64,000 bases of DNA from Nocardia nova (GCF_002933465.1 NZ_PSZE01000029.1:1-64000); one strand, 5' to 3'; positions 8,845-16,951 are shown, numbered from the stretch's first letter. The notes: generated by a model not told the origin, from the sequence alone. Made by a program: numbers and translations.

Positions 8845-9657
8845 GTGACCAATAGCCAGACCGAGGTCGCAGCGCCGGCCGTTCTCGTCGAACGCCGCGG
8901 CCACGTCCTGCTCATCACTCTGAACCGCCCGCAGGCACGCAACGCGGTCAATGCCGACATGTGCGTTCAGGTCGGCGACGCGCTGGAAACGGCCGACAGC
9001 GATCCGGAGATCCGCGCGGTTGTGCTCACCGGCGCTGGCGATAAGGCGTTCTGCGCGGGAGCCGACCTGAAGGCGATCTCGCGTGGGGAGGCGGTGATTC
9101 CGAAGGGTCGCGAGCACTGGGGACTGGCAGGTTACGTCTCGCATCCGATCAGCAAGCCGACCATCGCCGCGGTCAACGGGCCCGCCCTCGGAGGCGGCAC
9201 CGAATTGGTGCTCGCCAGTGATCTGGCAATCGCCGCCGACACCGCGACCTTCGGCCTGCCCGAGGTGACCCGCGGACTGATCGCCGGTGCCGGTGGCGCG
9301 TTCCGGCTGCCCACTCGGCTACCGCAGGTGGTGGCGTTGGAGCTGCTACTCACCGGCGATGCGATCAGTGCTGAGCGGGCCCTGGAATTGCATCTGGTCA
9401 ACCGGGTGGTCCCCGCTGCGCAGGTGCTCGAACAGGCCCTGGATCTGGCCCAGCGGATCGCGGACAACGCACCGCTGGCGGTGCAGGCCACCAAACGCAT
9501 CGCCCTCGGGCAGAGCAGCGGCGGCGAGCGTCCCGATGAGGAGCGCGGCTGGGCCGCCACCACCGCGGAGTTGTCCGTGGTCGCCTTCTCCGAGGACGCG
9601 CAGGAGGGCCCGCGGGCCTTCGCCGAGAAGCGCAAGCCGGTGTGGAAGGGCCGCTGA
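8845..9657 (+). CDS. Enoyl-CoA hydratase/isomerase (crotonase family)
   Basis: A 270-residue crotonase starting at GTG. The CoA/oxyanion segments AFCAGADLKAI and VNGPALGGGTELVLASD are present. Both catalytic-type glutamates are in place (GGGTE near residue 120 and LPEVTRG near 139), so hydratase activity is plausible. It completes the forward operon of synthetase, small protein, racemase-like protein and crotonase, and is followed by a strong bidirectional terminator. Confidence 0.92.
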   Translation: MTNSQTEVAAPAVLVERRGHVLLITLNRPQARNAVNADMCVQVGDALETADSDPEIRAVVLTGAGDKAFCAGADLKAISRGEAVIPKGREHWGLAGYVSHPISKPTIAAVNGPALGGGTELVLASDLAIAADTATFGLPEVTRGLIAGAGGAFRLPTRLPQVVALELLLTGDAISAERALELHLVNRVVPAAQVLEQALDLAQRIADNAPLAVQATKRIALGQSSGGERPDEERGWAATTAELSVVAFSEDAQEGPRAFAEKRKPVWKGR

Positions 9658-9696
9658 CCCCGCTGACCCGTCGGCCCAGACCTCTCCCCGACACGA

Positions 9697-9741
9697 AAAA
9701 CGCTGGGTGCCCGGACATTTCGTCCAGGCACCCAGCGTTTT
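9697..9741. terminator. Bidirectional intrinsic terminator
   Basis: A perfect 15-bp stem (9697-9711 with 9727-9741) has A4 before the left arm and T4 ending the right arm, so it can terminate both the crotonase operon and the convergent NTF2-fold gene. The loop can extend the stem with GGAC/GTCC. Confidence 0.9.
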
Positions 9742-9758
9742 CTGTCTGCCGCGAAATC

Positions 9759-10256
9759 TCAGCCATGGGTGTCGGGGCCGGGCCGGGCCCAGTCGACCCA
9801 CGGACCCCAATCGCGCGGCGCGGCCGGTTCCGATGCCGGCTGCTCGCGGGCCCGCAGGTATTCGCGGACGAACTTCTTTCGCTCCGGCTCCAGCCACCAG
9901 CAGTTCATCCCGGACCAGCGGCCGTCCCCGGCGTAGGTGAGGATTGTCGTCGAGGTGAATTCCGCGGCGATACGGCCCCCATCGGGGCGGTCCGCGCGAT
10001 GCACGCTGCGGAAGGCGACGCGGTCCCCGTCGGCGGCGTACCAGACCAGCGGTGAATAGACCGGAATCGAGCCGGCCAGACTCGCCTCGACCAATTCTCG
10101 GATCGCCTCGGGGCCCACGGCGGAGCCCCGGTGCGGATCGTGGTATTTCGCAGCCTCGGTGAACGCGCCGGCCCAGCGTGCCCAATCCCCGTGTATCGGG
10201 CCGGTCGAGTAGAAATGCCGGAAGGCGGTGTCGATTTCACTGCCCAGCTGTGTCAT
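9759..10256 (-). CDS. NTF2-fold (SnoaL-like) protein, copy 1
   Basis: A 165-residue nuclear-transport-factor-2/SnoaL-like protein. DWARWAGAFTEAAKYHDPHRG near residue 23 resembles the start of the ketosteroid-isomerase fold, and VYSPLVWYAADGDRVAF forms the central strands. Such cone-shaped proteins act as isomerases, hydratases or ligand binders in aromatic and steroid pathways. The C-terminus RDWGPWVDWARP is shared with the next upstream protein, pointing to a duplication. It is last in the leftward operon that includes the dioxygenase, and no specific reaction can be assigned. Confidence 0.82.
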   Translation of the reverse strand: MTQLGSEIDTAFRHFYSTGPIHGDWARWAGAFTEAAKYHDPHRGSAVGPEAIRELVEASLAGSIPVYSPLVWYAADGDRVAFRSVHRADRPDGGRIAAEFTSTTILTYAGDGRWSGMNCWWLEPERKKFVREYLRAREQPASEPAAPRDWGPWVDWARPGPDTHG

Positions 10257-10290
10257 CGGTCAGTTCCTCCACAGGGTCGATGGGCCGGCG

Positions 10291-10321
10291 CCGCATATCA
10301 ATGGCACCGCATATCAATGGC
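10291..10321. repeat. 16-bp tandem duplication spanning a stop codon
   Basis: CCGCATATCAATGGC occurs at 10291-10305 and 10307-10321. The right-hand copy carries the TGA stop (minus strand) of the second NTF2-fold gene. It looks like a recent slippage duplication at the end of that gene. Confidence 0.8.
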
Positions 10322-10901
10322 TCCGCACGCCGAAATCGAAATCGGCGAGGCCGGAGAAGGGAACGAAACCCTCACGGGTCACCCACGACGGTTGGGCGAC
10401 GTGACCGGGTTCCGGACGCGCCCACGACACCCACGGTCCCCAGTCCCGCCGGCTCAAACGCTGCTGCGGGGTTTGCGGATGCGCGTCGAGTGCGCGCTGA
10501 TATCGCGCGGCGAAATCGGCCATTTCGGCGGTAACCCAGATATCTTCCTCCGAGCGCCACCGACCACCGCCGGCGTACTCGATGATCTGCAGCGACGGGA
10601 AGTCGATCGGCGCCGCACCCGGTTCCGGATTGTCGGCGCGATTGACGACCTCGTACACTACCCGGCCGCCGTCGATCAGATACCACTTCAGCGGGCTGTA
10701 CACCTGCGGTGCGGCACCCATCGTCCCTTCCAGGAATCGGACGATTTCGCCGGGGCCGGTGAAACGGCCGTAATAGTGATCGGTGTAGACGGCGTCGTCG
10801 GTGAACAGATTCGCCCACGCCTGCCAATCCTCGTAGACCAATCCGGTCATCACATACTTGCGAAACGCGGCCTCGACTTCATCCCGGTCGAATTCAGCCA
10901 T
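10314..10901 (-). CDS. NTF2-fold (SnoaL-like) protein, copy 2
   Basis: A 195-residue paralogue of the neighbouring protein. DWQAWANLFTDDAVYTDHYY near residue 25 has the hydrophobic/acidic pattern of the NTF2 fold, followed by VYSPLKWYLIDGGRVVYEV and the same C-terminal RDWGPWVSWARP block. It extends about 30 residues further, ending ADFDFGVRSH, and the stop lies in a 16-bp tandem duplication. It lies just downstream of the MhpB-like dioxygenase. The two paralogues may form a heteromer or act on successive intermediates (inference). Confidence 0.82.
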   Translation of the reverse strand: MAEFDRDEVEAAFRKYVMTGLVYEDWQAWANLFTDDAVYTDHYYGRFTGPGEIVRFLEGTMGAAPQVYSPLKWYLIDGGRVVYEVVNRADNPEPGAAPIDFPSLQIIEYAGGGRWRSEEDIWVTAEMADFAARYQRALDAHPQTPQQRLSRRDWGPWVSWARPEPGHVAQPSWVTREGFVPFSGLADFDFGVRSH

Positions 10902-10934
10902 CGTTACCCTCCTTCGTTCCGGCGGATGCCGGAT

Positions 10935-11798
10935 TCATCGCCGCGAGATCGCGAGCCCCATCCCGGTGATCCATTTCTCCACCGGTTCGTAGGAAACGCA
11001 TTCGAACGGCTTCCCGCCACCGGCCGCACCCGCGGCCAGCCAGGTCCGGACCTCATTGGCACCGACACCGGCCTGTTCGGTGGCAACCGCGGCGAGTTCG
11101 GCCAGCCGGGAGGCGTCCCATGTGGTCAGCGCGTCGAGGAAGGCGCGGTCCCACTCGGGGCGGATCTTCTTTTCGGCCGCGGCGTAGCCCGCGGCGATGA
11201 TCCGCGCCCGTTCCTCATCGCTCATATCGTGGGTATCGACTTCCAGGCTCGGCGGGGCGTGCGAGAGCCCGCCGGTGCCGATCACCAGCACCCGCTCGTC
11301 GAGACCGTCGAGGAAGTTCCCGACAGCGGCGCCGAATTCGAGCACGCGCCCGGGCGTCGGCAGTGGTGCCGTGGCGCAGTTGATCGGCACCGGAATCACC
11401 GGATAGGCGGCCAGGCCCTCGGTCAGATCGCGCAGCGGCTGCGCGAACGCGTGATCCAATTCGATCTCGCGGCATACCGTGATATCGAATCCGGCGTCGA
11501 GTAGATGGTCGGCGAGCCCCCGCGCCAGCTCCGGCGGCACCCGCAACGATCCGGCCGACTGGCCCGCCTCGGCCATGATCGCGGCACTGAGCGCCACCGC
11601 GAACGACGGCACGACCTTACGGAAGGCACGCCGGTGGTCACCGCCGAAGAGCACCACCACATCCGGTGCGAATTCCTCGACCAGGGTGCGGACCCGGGCC
11701 AGACCACTCCGGAATTCCAGGCCGTAGACGTGTTCCACGTCGCGCATCATTCCCGGACTGTGGCTCGCGCAGACGATCAGCCTATCTGGCCCCGACAT
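10935..11798 (-). CDS. Class III extradiol ring-cleavage dioxygenase, MhpB-like
   Basis: A 287-residue LigB-superfamily protein. CASHSPG puts a His at 13, FGGDHRRAF one at 55, ELDHAF one at 115 and IGTGGLSH one at 180. Positions 115 and 180 closely match the two conserved catalytic histidines of 2,3-dihydroxyphenylpropionate 1,2-dioxygenase (MhpB). The family uses Fe(II) to cleave catechols next to the hydroxyl pair. Placed with CoA ligase, MaoC and aldolase genes, it implies a pathway ending in meta-cleavage of a catechol. The exact substrate is not established. Confidence 0.88.
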   Translation of the reverse strand: MSGPDRLIVCASHSPGMMRDVEHVYGLEFRSGLARVRTLVEEFAPDVVVLFGGDHRRAFRKVVPSFAVALSAAIMAEAGQSAGSLRVPPELARGLADHLLDAGFDITVCREIELDHAFAQPLRDLTEGLAAYPVIPVPINCATAPLPTPGRVLEFGAAVGNFLDGLDERVLVIGTGGLSHAPPSLEVDTHDMSDEERARIIAAGYAAAEKKIRPEWDRAFLDALTTWDASRLAELAAVATEQAGVGANEVRTWLAAGAAGGGKPFECVSYEPVEKWITGMGLAISRR

Positions 11799-11864
11799 GT
11801 GCGCTCCTTACTCTGTTCGTCCGCACGTTCGGGCAGCGGTAGCTGCCCGGGCGCGGTGGTGGTT

Positions 11865-12704
11865 CTAGCGGCGAGTCGCCATTCCCGCATCGACGTTGAG
11901 AGTGCTCCCGGTGAACGAGCGCCCCGACTCCGTAATGAGGAAGACAATGGCCTCACTGACATCGCGCGGCTCGATCATCGGCAGGTCCGGCAACAGGGTC
12001 TGCATGGCATTGGCCAGGTTCGGATAGGCGCCAATTACATTGAACAGCTCCGGGTTCTCGGTCACCATCGGTGTCGCGCAATTAGTCGGCGCGACACCGT
12101 TCACTCGAATGTGGTACTGGGCAAGGTAATTCGCATACTGGCGTACCATTCCGGTCAGCGCGAGCTTCGCCATACCGTAGGCGTCGTCACCGCCCGTTCC
12201 GTTGCCGAGTCCCAGCATCGCCGCCATCGAACTGGTCACCACGATATTGCCGTCCTTGTGGCCCTGTTCGCCCCGCTCGATCAGATGCGGCAAGGCGACA
12301 CGAATCGTATTCCAGGGCCCGATCAGCAGCAGATCGATGCCGGTGCGAAACGCCTCGGCGGCATCGTCCTCGCCGGTATTGCTCAGCAGCACACCGGCGT
12401 TGGCCAAGACGGTGTCGATATGACCGAATCGTTCGACACCAGCGTCGAACGCCGACTGCAATGAGACCAGATCCCGGATGTCGGCCTTGCGGGCCAGCAT
12501 CGACCGGCCGGTCTTCTCGACCAGTCGCACGGTTTCGTCGAGGTCTTCGGCGGTGCCGAGTTTGTACGGTACGAGGTCGATATCGGCGCAGATGTCGATG
12601 CCGACGATGTCGGCGCCTTCTTCTGCGCACCGAATCGCGTGCGACCGGCCCTGACCGCGCGCAGCTCCGGTGATGAAGACGACCCTATCCTCCAACTTGC
12701 CCAC
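11865..12704 (-). CDS. Mycofactocin-type SDR family oxidoreductase
   Basis: A 279-residue short-chain dehydrogenase starting at GTG (GKLEDRVVFITGAARGQGRS). It has the TGAARGQG nucleotide loop, the insert ADIDLVPYKLGTAEDLDETV typical of mycofactocin-associated SDRs, the NAGV motif (LANAGVLLSN), the catalytic Ser in VVTSSMAAM, and the Tyr-Lys pair in DAYGMAKLAL. These enzymes hold NAD tightly and pass electrons to mycofactocin. It probably oxidises a hydroxyl in the side chain or ring of the cluster substrate. No mycofactocin biosynthesis gene lies in this window. Confidence 0.9.
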   Translation of the reverse strand: MGKLEDRVVFITGAARGQGRSHAIRCAEEGADIVGIDICADIDLVPYKLGTAEDLDETVRLVEKTGRSMLARKADIRDLVSLQSAFDAGVERFGHIDTVLANAGVLLSNTGEDDAAEAFRTGIDLLLIGPWNTIRVALPHLIERGEQGHKDGNIVVTSSMAAMLGLGNGTGGDDAYGMAKLALTGMVRQYANYLAQYHIRVNGVAPTNCATPMVTENPELFNVIGAYPNLANAMQTLLPDLPMIEPRDVSEAIVFLITESGRSFTGSTLNVDAGMATRR

Positions 12705-12774
12705 TGCCTTGTCCTTTGCTGTTGTCGGGGTAGCGGTTCGGTGCCCGGCGCGATCAGATGACGGCCTGACTCCT

Positions 12775-13314
12775 TCAGGGCGATGATGCGGTCCCAGGCT
12801 CCGCGACGAGCCGGCCGACGCGTGTCGCGCCCCACGGCGTGTCCGGGGCGGACTTGAGAACGACTGTATTGCCGGCGGCCAGGGCCCGGTCCGATCTTGT
12901 TGAGGGCCACTTCGATCGGAAAGTTCCACGGCACGATGCCCGCGACCACACCGATCGGCTCCTTTGCCAATCGAGCTGGGCCATATAGGTGATCGAGACC
13001 GGCGATCCCGCCTCAGCGACCCACTCTGCCCGGAAGGCTTCCTTCTCTTCCTGCAGAGCTTCGCGCAGCTGTCGCAGGCAGTACTTGTGGAATTCGCGGT
13101 CGGTCGCCCAGATACCCCCGTCGAATGCTGTCCGCGCCGCGGCGATCGCACGATCGACATCCGCCGCCCCGGCGTCGGCGGTATCGCCGATGACCTGCTC
13201 GGTGGCCGGACCGACATTGTCGTAACGCGCACCCGAGGCCGCGTCGGTCAGGACGCCGTCGATCAGCATCCGCGCTTCTCCGCGGGCGATATCGGAGGTC
13301 GTGGGGGCTGTCAT
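12775..13314 (-). pseudogene. Aldehyde dehydrogenase remnant, frameshifted and 3'-truncated
   Basis: From the ATG at 13314 the frame reads as an NAD-dependent aldehyde dehydrogenase N-terminus (GARYDNVGPATEQVIGDTAD, then RTAFDGGIW). Near 12970 the reading frame shifts: another frame carries AKEPIGVVAGIVPWNFPIEV (with the family PWNFP motif) down to about 12890. The first frame then resumes with LAAGNTVVLKSAPDTPW and ends soon after. The catalytic Cys/Glu half is absent, since the SDR begins at 12704. At least two indels and a large deletion make it non-functional. Confidence 0.88.
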
Positions 13315-13384
13315 TGTCGCCGAGACTCCTTCGTGTCGGACGAAAGCGCAGGATTGCGACCCCGGAGTGAGGCGTATCACAACC

Positions 13385-13402
13385 CGACCATATATAGTCA
13401 GA
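13385..13402. promoter_or_regulatory. Candidate TCTGAC-type operator upstream of the ALDH/SDR operon
   Basis: The minus strand reads TCTGAC, an AT-rich stretch, then GGTCGG, in the AT-rich gap between the thiolase stop and the aldehyde dehydrogenase remnant. The right half is degenerate, so this is a weaker site than those at 856 and 5635. Confidence 0.35.
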
Positions 13403-13439
13403 CAATTACAATTAATGTTCTATTTGCGGCGCTACACTC

Positions 13440-14633
13440 TCAATCACGCCGGCTCAGGAGCATGGCCCCGGCGACCGGACCTCCGCCGACCGCCACCGCC
13501 ACGAGCTCCGGAGTCTTGGGCACCTGTCGTGCGCCACCTTCACCCCAGAGCTGCACGCAGGCCTCGTGCAGAAATCCCATACCGTGCAGGCGGCCACCGG
13601 ACAGCTGGCCGCCGCTGGTGTTGAGCGGCAGCTCACCATCGAGGGCGATGCGGTGCCCGCCCTCAACGAATTCACCGACGCGGCCGTGCTCGCAGAATCC
13701 CAGCGCTTCGAGCCACTGCACGGTCAGGAAACTGAAGCCGTCGTAGAGCTGGGCCATGTCGACATCGGCCGGGCGCAGCGTGGTGCGCTCCCACAGCGTC
13801 GTCGCGGCATCGTGCGCGGCCATCGTCGTGATGTCGGCGCGCTGATCCCAGGTAGCGCGTTCGAACATGCCGGTGCCGACGGATTCGACCGTCAGCGGCG
13901 GCTTCGGCAGGCCGGCCGCGGCCTCACGCCGGGAGATGATCACCGCGCTGGCCCCGTCACAGGGCACATCGCAGTCGTAGAGGCAGAACGGATCGGAGAT
14001 CATCCGCGCATCGAGGTAGTCCTCGAGAGACATCGGCGTGCGATACACGGCGTCGGGGTTGAGCCCGGCGTTGGTCCGGGCGTTCACCGCGATGGCGCCG
14101 AGTTGCTCGCGGGTGAGCCCGAAATCGTGCATATAACGCTGGGCGGCCATGGCCAGCCAGTTCGCCGCCGAGACCGCGCCGAAGGGACCGAAATACTCCA
14201 GATGGCCGGGCAGCCGGCCGCTTCCGAACAACACCGACGCGCGCCCGGCTGTTTGCGCGGTCGACTCCCACACCGACCGATACACCAGCACGTGGTCGGC
14301 CAGGCCGGTAGCCACGGCCATACAGGCATCGATCGCCGGGCCGATCTGCCCGGCGGTCTCCATACTGCTGGTGAACCACCGGCTGCGCAGTCCGAGCGCG
14401 TTGCGCAGTTCGTGCACCGTGGCGCCGGAGAAGCCGGGATCGGGAACACCCGGACCGGGATAGCTGGCCACACCGTCGATATCGTCGGGGTCCAGGCCGG
14501 CGTCCGCGATCGCGCGCAGCGCGGCCTCGACCGTCAACTCCAGGCCGCCACGCCCGAGACGCCGGCCGACCTGCGACTTTCCGGCGCCGGTCACCACGGC
14601 CTTGCGTCCGAACAGACCGCTCGGCTCACTCAT
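13440..14633 (-). CDS. Thiolase-fold protein of the lipid-transfer/Ltp2 aldolase type
   Basis: A 397-residue non-condensing thiolase homologue. DADIDGV-type N-terminal features (LDPDDIDGVASYPGPG), AQLYDGFSFLTVQWLEALGF and NTSGGQLSGGRLHGMGF are family blocks. The standard thiolase Cys motif is not evident; SSMETAGQIG occupies that region. Homologues such as Ltp2 act with a DUF35 partner as retro-aldolases that split a beta-hydroxyacyl-CoA at a branched carbon. The DUF35 gene lies immediately upstream, overlapping by 8 nt, which supports that role. MaoC hydration followed by aldol cleavage would be the expected sequence. Confidence 0.85.
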   Translation of the reverse strand: MSEPSGLFGRKAVVTGAGKSQVGRRLGRGGLELTVEAALRAIADAGLDPDDIDGVASYPGPGVPDPGFSGATVHELRNALGLRSRWFTSSMETAGQIGPAIDACMAVATGLADHVLVYRSVWESTAQTAGRASVLFGSGRLPGHLEYFGPFGAVSAANWLAMAAQRYMHDFGLTREQLGAIAVNARTNAGLNPDAVYRTPMSLEDYLDARMISDPFCLYDCDVPCDGASAVIISRREAAAGLPKPPLTVESVGTGMFERATWDQRADITTMAAHDAATTLWERTTLRPADVDMAQLYDGFSFLTVQWLEALGFCEHGRVGEFVEGGHRIALDGELPLNTSGGQLSGGRLHGMGFLHEACVQLWGEGGARQVPKTPELVAVAVGGGPVAGAMLLSRRD

Positions 14634-15099
14634 CGCTCACTCCCGCCGCAGGACGGAACAGGGGGAGCCAGATGTCGTCCCACTGCTCGAAGAACACCTC
14701 GACCTCGAGGCCGACCGACACCGCCTCCGGCGCCACCCCGACCACATTGCTCACCACTCGAACATCGGGCTCTTCGGCCAGTTCGATCATCGCCACCACA
14801 TAGGGCGGCGGGAATCCCGGAATCCAGGGCTGGCGATTCACGGTGAACGCGGCTACCCGGCCGCGGCCGGAAACCGGTTCGGGGCTCACATCGGTGCTAC
14901 GGCAGCGGAAACACGCCGCCGATCCGGGGTGAAACCACCGCTCACAACTACGACACCGGTAGATCAGCAGCCGCCCGTCGCGGCCACCGGTCCAGAATGC
15001 CTCCGATGCCGCTGTAGGCGCCGGCAGCAGCCGCACCTCCGGCCGCACCTCTTCGACCGTAACCGCACTGCCGTGCGAGCCACCCTCGGCCTTCTCCAT
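14626..15099 (-). CDS. Zn-ribbon/OB-fold DUF35 protein, likely partner of the thiolase-like aldolase
   Basis: A 157-residue DUF35 protein. An N-terminal rubredoxin-like zinc ribbon (YRCRSCERWFHPGSAACFRC, two C-x2-C pairs) is followed by an OB-fold that opens GRGRVAAFTVNRQPWIPGF. DUF35 subunits bind CoA esters and activate adjacent thiolase-fold enzymes. The frame is open up to an ATG at 15183, but that start overlaps a TCTGAC repeat, and the family homology begins after the ATG at 15099, so the latter is chosen. It overlaps the thiolase gene by 8 nt. Confidence 0.87.
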   Translation of the reverse strand: MEKAEGGSHGSAVTVEEVRPEVRLLPAPTAASEAFWTGGRDGRLLIYRCRSCERWFHPGSAACFRCRSTDVSPEPVSGRGRVAAFTVNRQPWIPGFPPPYVVAMIELAEEPDVRVVSNVVGVAPEAVSVGLEVEVFFEQWDDIWLPLFRPAAGVSDE

Positions 15100-15182
15100 C
15101 AAAATCGAGTCACATCCCGTGTCAGTGCGGCACGTCTTCGCGATCGGCCGCAGCCACTTGATCCTCTTCACTCTAAAGTCCA

Positions 15183-15283
15183 TCTGACATTAGCGTCAAT
15201 CTTTCGGGCCAAGATCTATACTGCTAACGGCTCAGTTATCGCCAGGATTATAGAGCGCAGTCTGACACTACGTCTCTATAATG
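15183..15283. promoter_or_regulatory. Regulatory region of the DUF35/thiolase operon with two TCTGAC sites and a TATAAT palindrome
   Basis: TCTGAC-N6-GTCAAT at 15183-15200 and TCTGAC-N5-GTCTCT at 15261-15277 resemble the other cluster operators (shared core TCTGACAnTA in three sites). The second lies inside ATTATAGAG...CTCTATAAT (about 15248-15283), which places a perfect TATAAT on each strand. CTCTATARTGTCG is also found at the CaiB promoter. Confidence 0.5.
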
Positions 15284-15431
15284 TCGCAGCAAATTGCCCG
15301 CAGTTTCAGGCAGACCGGTTGCCGGTGGACCTGCCGATCCCATGGCTACAGGCCGCGGTGATCGGCGGCCTCGGCGCGGGCGCGGCGACCTGGATCGCCG
15401 ACCTGCTCCGTACTGTGCGCGGCGAGCAGGG

Positions 15432-15790
15432 ATGACCGGGCACAGTTCGACGAGCAGGATGTCACCGTATTCCTGGAGCCGGCCCGGCGGCCGCTACCTA
15501 TCGTTCGCCGAGCGCGAGGAGATCGCGCTACTCAAAGTGCAGGGCAAGGGAGTACGGCAGATTGCGCAGCTGCTGGGCCGCAGCCCGTCGACGATCTCGC
15601 GGGAGTTGCGGAGAACGCAGCGACCCGCGGGGGCAAGCTCGACTACCGCGCATCGGTTGCCCAGTGGAAGGCTGAGCTGTTCGCCAGACGTCCGAAGACA
15701 GCGAAACTCGCTGATAATCAACAACTCCGGGAGTATGTCCAACAGCGTCTGGCGGGGCTCCGCAAAATCTCACCATGGCGGCGATGACGT
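15432..15790 (+). pseudogene. IS30-family transposase remnant, 5' part with frameshift
   Basis: Starting MTGHSSTSRMSPYSW, the frame shows the IS30 N-terminal HTH (YLSFAEREEIALLKVQGKGV, then LLGRSPSTISRELRR). A frameshift near 15615 moves the homology to another frame (DYRASVAQWKAELFARRPKT, LADNQQLREYVQQRLAG), and similarity stops near 15790. The DDE catalytic domain is missing. It marks the right border of the catabolic cluster. Confidence 0.85.
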
Positions 15791-15848
15791 GGGACAGGAC
15801 GACTTCGGCGCCTCCTTGAGGCGACACATCTGGGGATTCCGGCAGTGG

Positions 15849-16883
15849 TTAGTCCAGGGCCTTGCGCACGCGGGGCAGGACCTCACTGCCCAACAGTTCG
15901 ATGCTGCGAAGCAGGGCTGCCTGGGGCATGCCACCGACGTCCATCTGCAGGATCTGGCGATCGTGGCCCAGGAGTTGGTGCAGGTGGACGATGCGTTCGG
16001 CGATCTCCTCGGGACCGCCGGCAAAGACCATGCCACCTGGTGCGAAGTCCTGTTCGCGTACGGCAGGATCCAGGGCGGGGCGACCGGCCTCGGCGGCGGC
16101 GGTGCGGAACATCTCCAGTTCATGCTGGAGGTAGGTGGTTTTGGCGCCGGTGTTGTCGGGGCCGACGAAGCCGTGGACGGCCACGGCGATACGGGCGTGT
16201 TCGGTGGGGCGGCCGGTTTCGGCCCAGGCCTGCCGGTAGGCGTGCCCGTATCGAGCCCAGTGCTCGGGCGTGCCGCCCAGGACGCCGATGAACATCGGCA
16301 CACCGAGTTCGGCCGCGCGAAACACCGAGTTGGGGCTGCCGCCCGTGCCGAGCCAGATCGGCAGCGGCCGGTCGGGGCGTGGATAGACGGTGGTATCGCG
16401 CAGCGGCTTGCGGCGGTGAGGGCCGGTGAAGGACACGTTCTCGCCCGCGTTCACGGCCAGCAGGAGGTCGAGTTTGGAAGCGTAGAGCATGTCGTAGTCG
16501 GCTTCGTCGAAGTCGAACAGGTCGAAGGTGATGGTGGAAGAGCCGCGTCCGGCGACGGCCTCGATGCGTCCGGGCGCGATCGCGTCGGCGACAGCGAGTT
16601 GTTCGAAAACCCGGATCGGGTCGTCGGTGGACAGCACCGTCACCGCAGTGCCGATCTTGATGCGTTTCGTGGTGGCCGCGGCGGCGGTGACCATAGCGGT
16701 CGGTGAGGACAGCGGCATCGAGGCGGTGTGATGCTCACCGAAGCCGAAGAAATCCAGGCCGGCCTCATCGGCGAGCCGGACGGCTTCGAGCGCGTCGCGG
16801 ACGGCCTGGGCGGTGGGGCCGTAGCCGCCGGAGGGGGTACGGGGGGTGTTGCCGAAACTGTAGACGCCTAACTCGAACGGCAT
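15849..16883 (-). CDS. Luciferase-like flavin-dependent oxidoreductase
   Basis: A complete 344-residue LLM-class protein. FELGVYSFGNTPRTP, LDFFGFGEHHTASMPLSSPT (the EHH motif near residue 50), GTAVTVLSTDDPIRVFEQ and IEAVAGRGSS are typical of the bacterial-luciferase-related FMN monooxygenases. It lies upstream of no obvious reductase gene and is followed leftward only by the IS30 remnant. Neighbours on the right are two NAD(P)-binding proteins and a TetR regulator facing away, so it may be part of a small stress or detoxification operon under that TetR. Confidence 0.9.
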   Translation of the reverse strand: MPFELGVYSFGNTPRTPSGGYGPTAQAVRDALEAVRLADEAGLDFFGFGEHHTASMPLSSPTAMVTAAAATTKRIKIGTAVTVLSTDDPIRVFEQLAVADAIAPGRIEAVAGRGSSTITFDLFDFDEADYDMLYASKLDLLLAVNAGENVSFTGPHRRKPLRDTTVYPRPDRPLPIWLGTGGSPNSVFRAAELGVPMFIGVLGGTPEHWARYGHAYRQAWAETGRPTEHARIAVAVHGFVGPDNTGAKTTYLQHELEMFRTAAAEAGRPALDPAVREQDFAPGGMVFAGGPEEIAERIVHLHQLLGHDRQILQMDVGGMPQAALLRSIELLGSEVLPRVRKALD

Positions 16884-16951
16884 CGCAATCTCCAGGGGTG
16901 AGGGTTTCGGGTTGCCCGCACCGCGGTGCGGGCAACCCGGGACGGGATAGA

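Noticed and set aside
15294..16706. 470-codon plus-strand ORF across the IS30 remnant
   Set aside because: Only the IS30 part has homology; the remainder is antisense to the luciferase-like gene.
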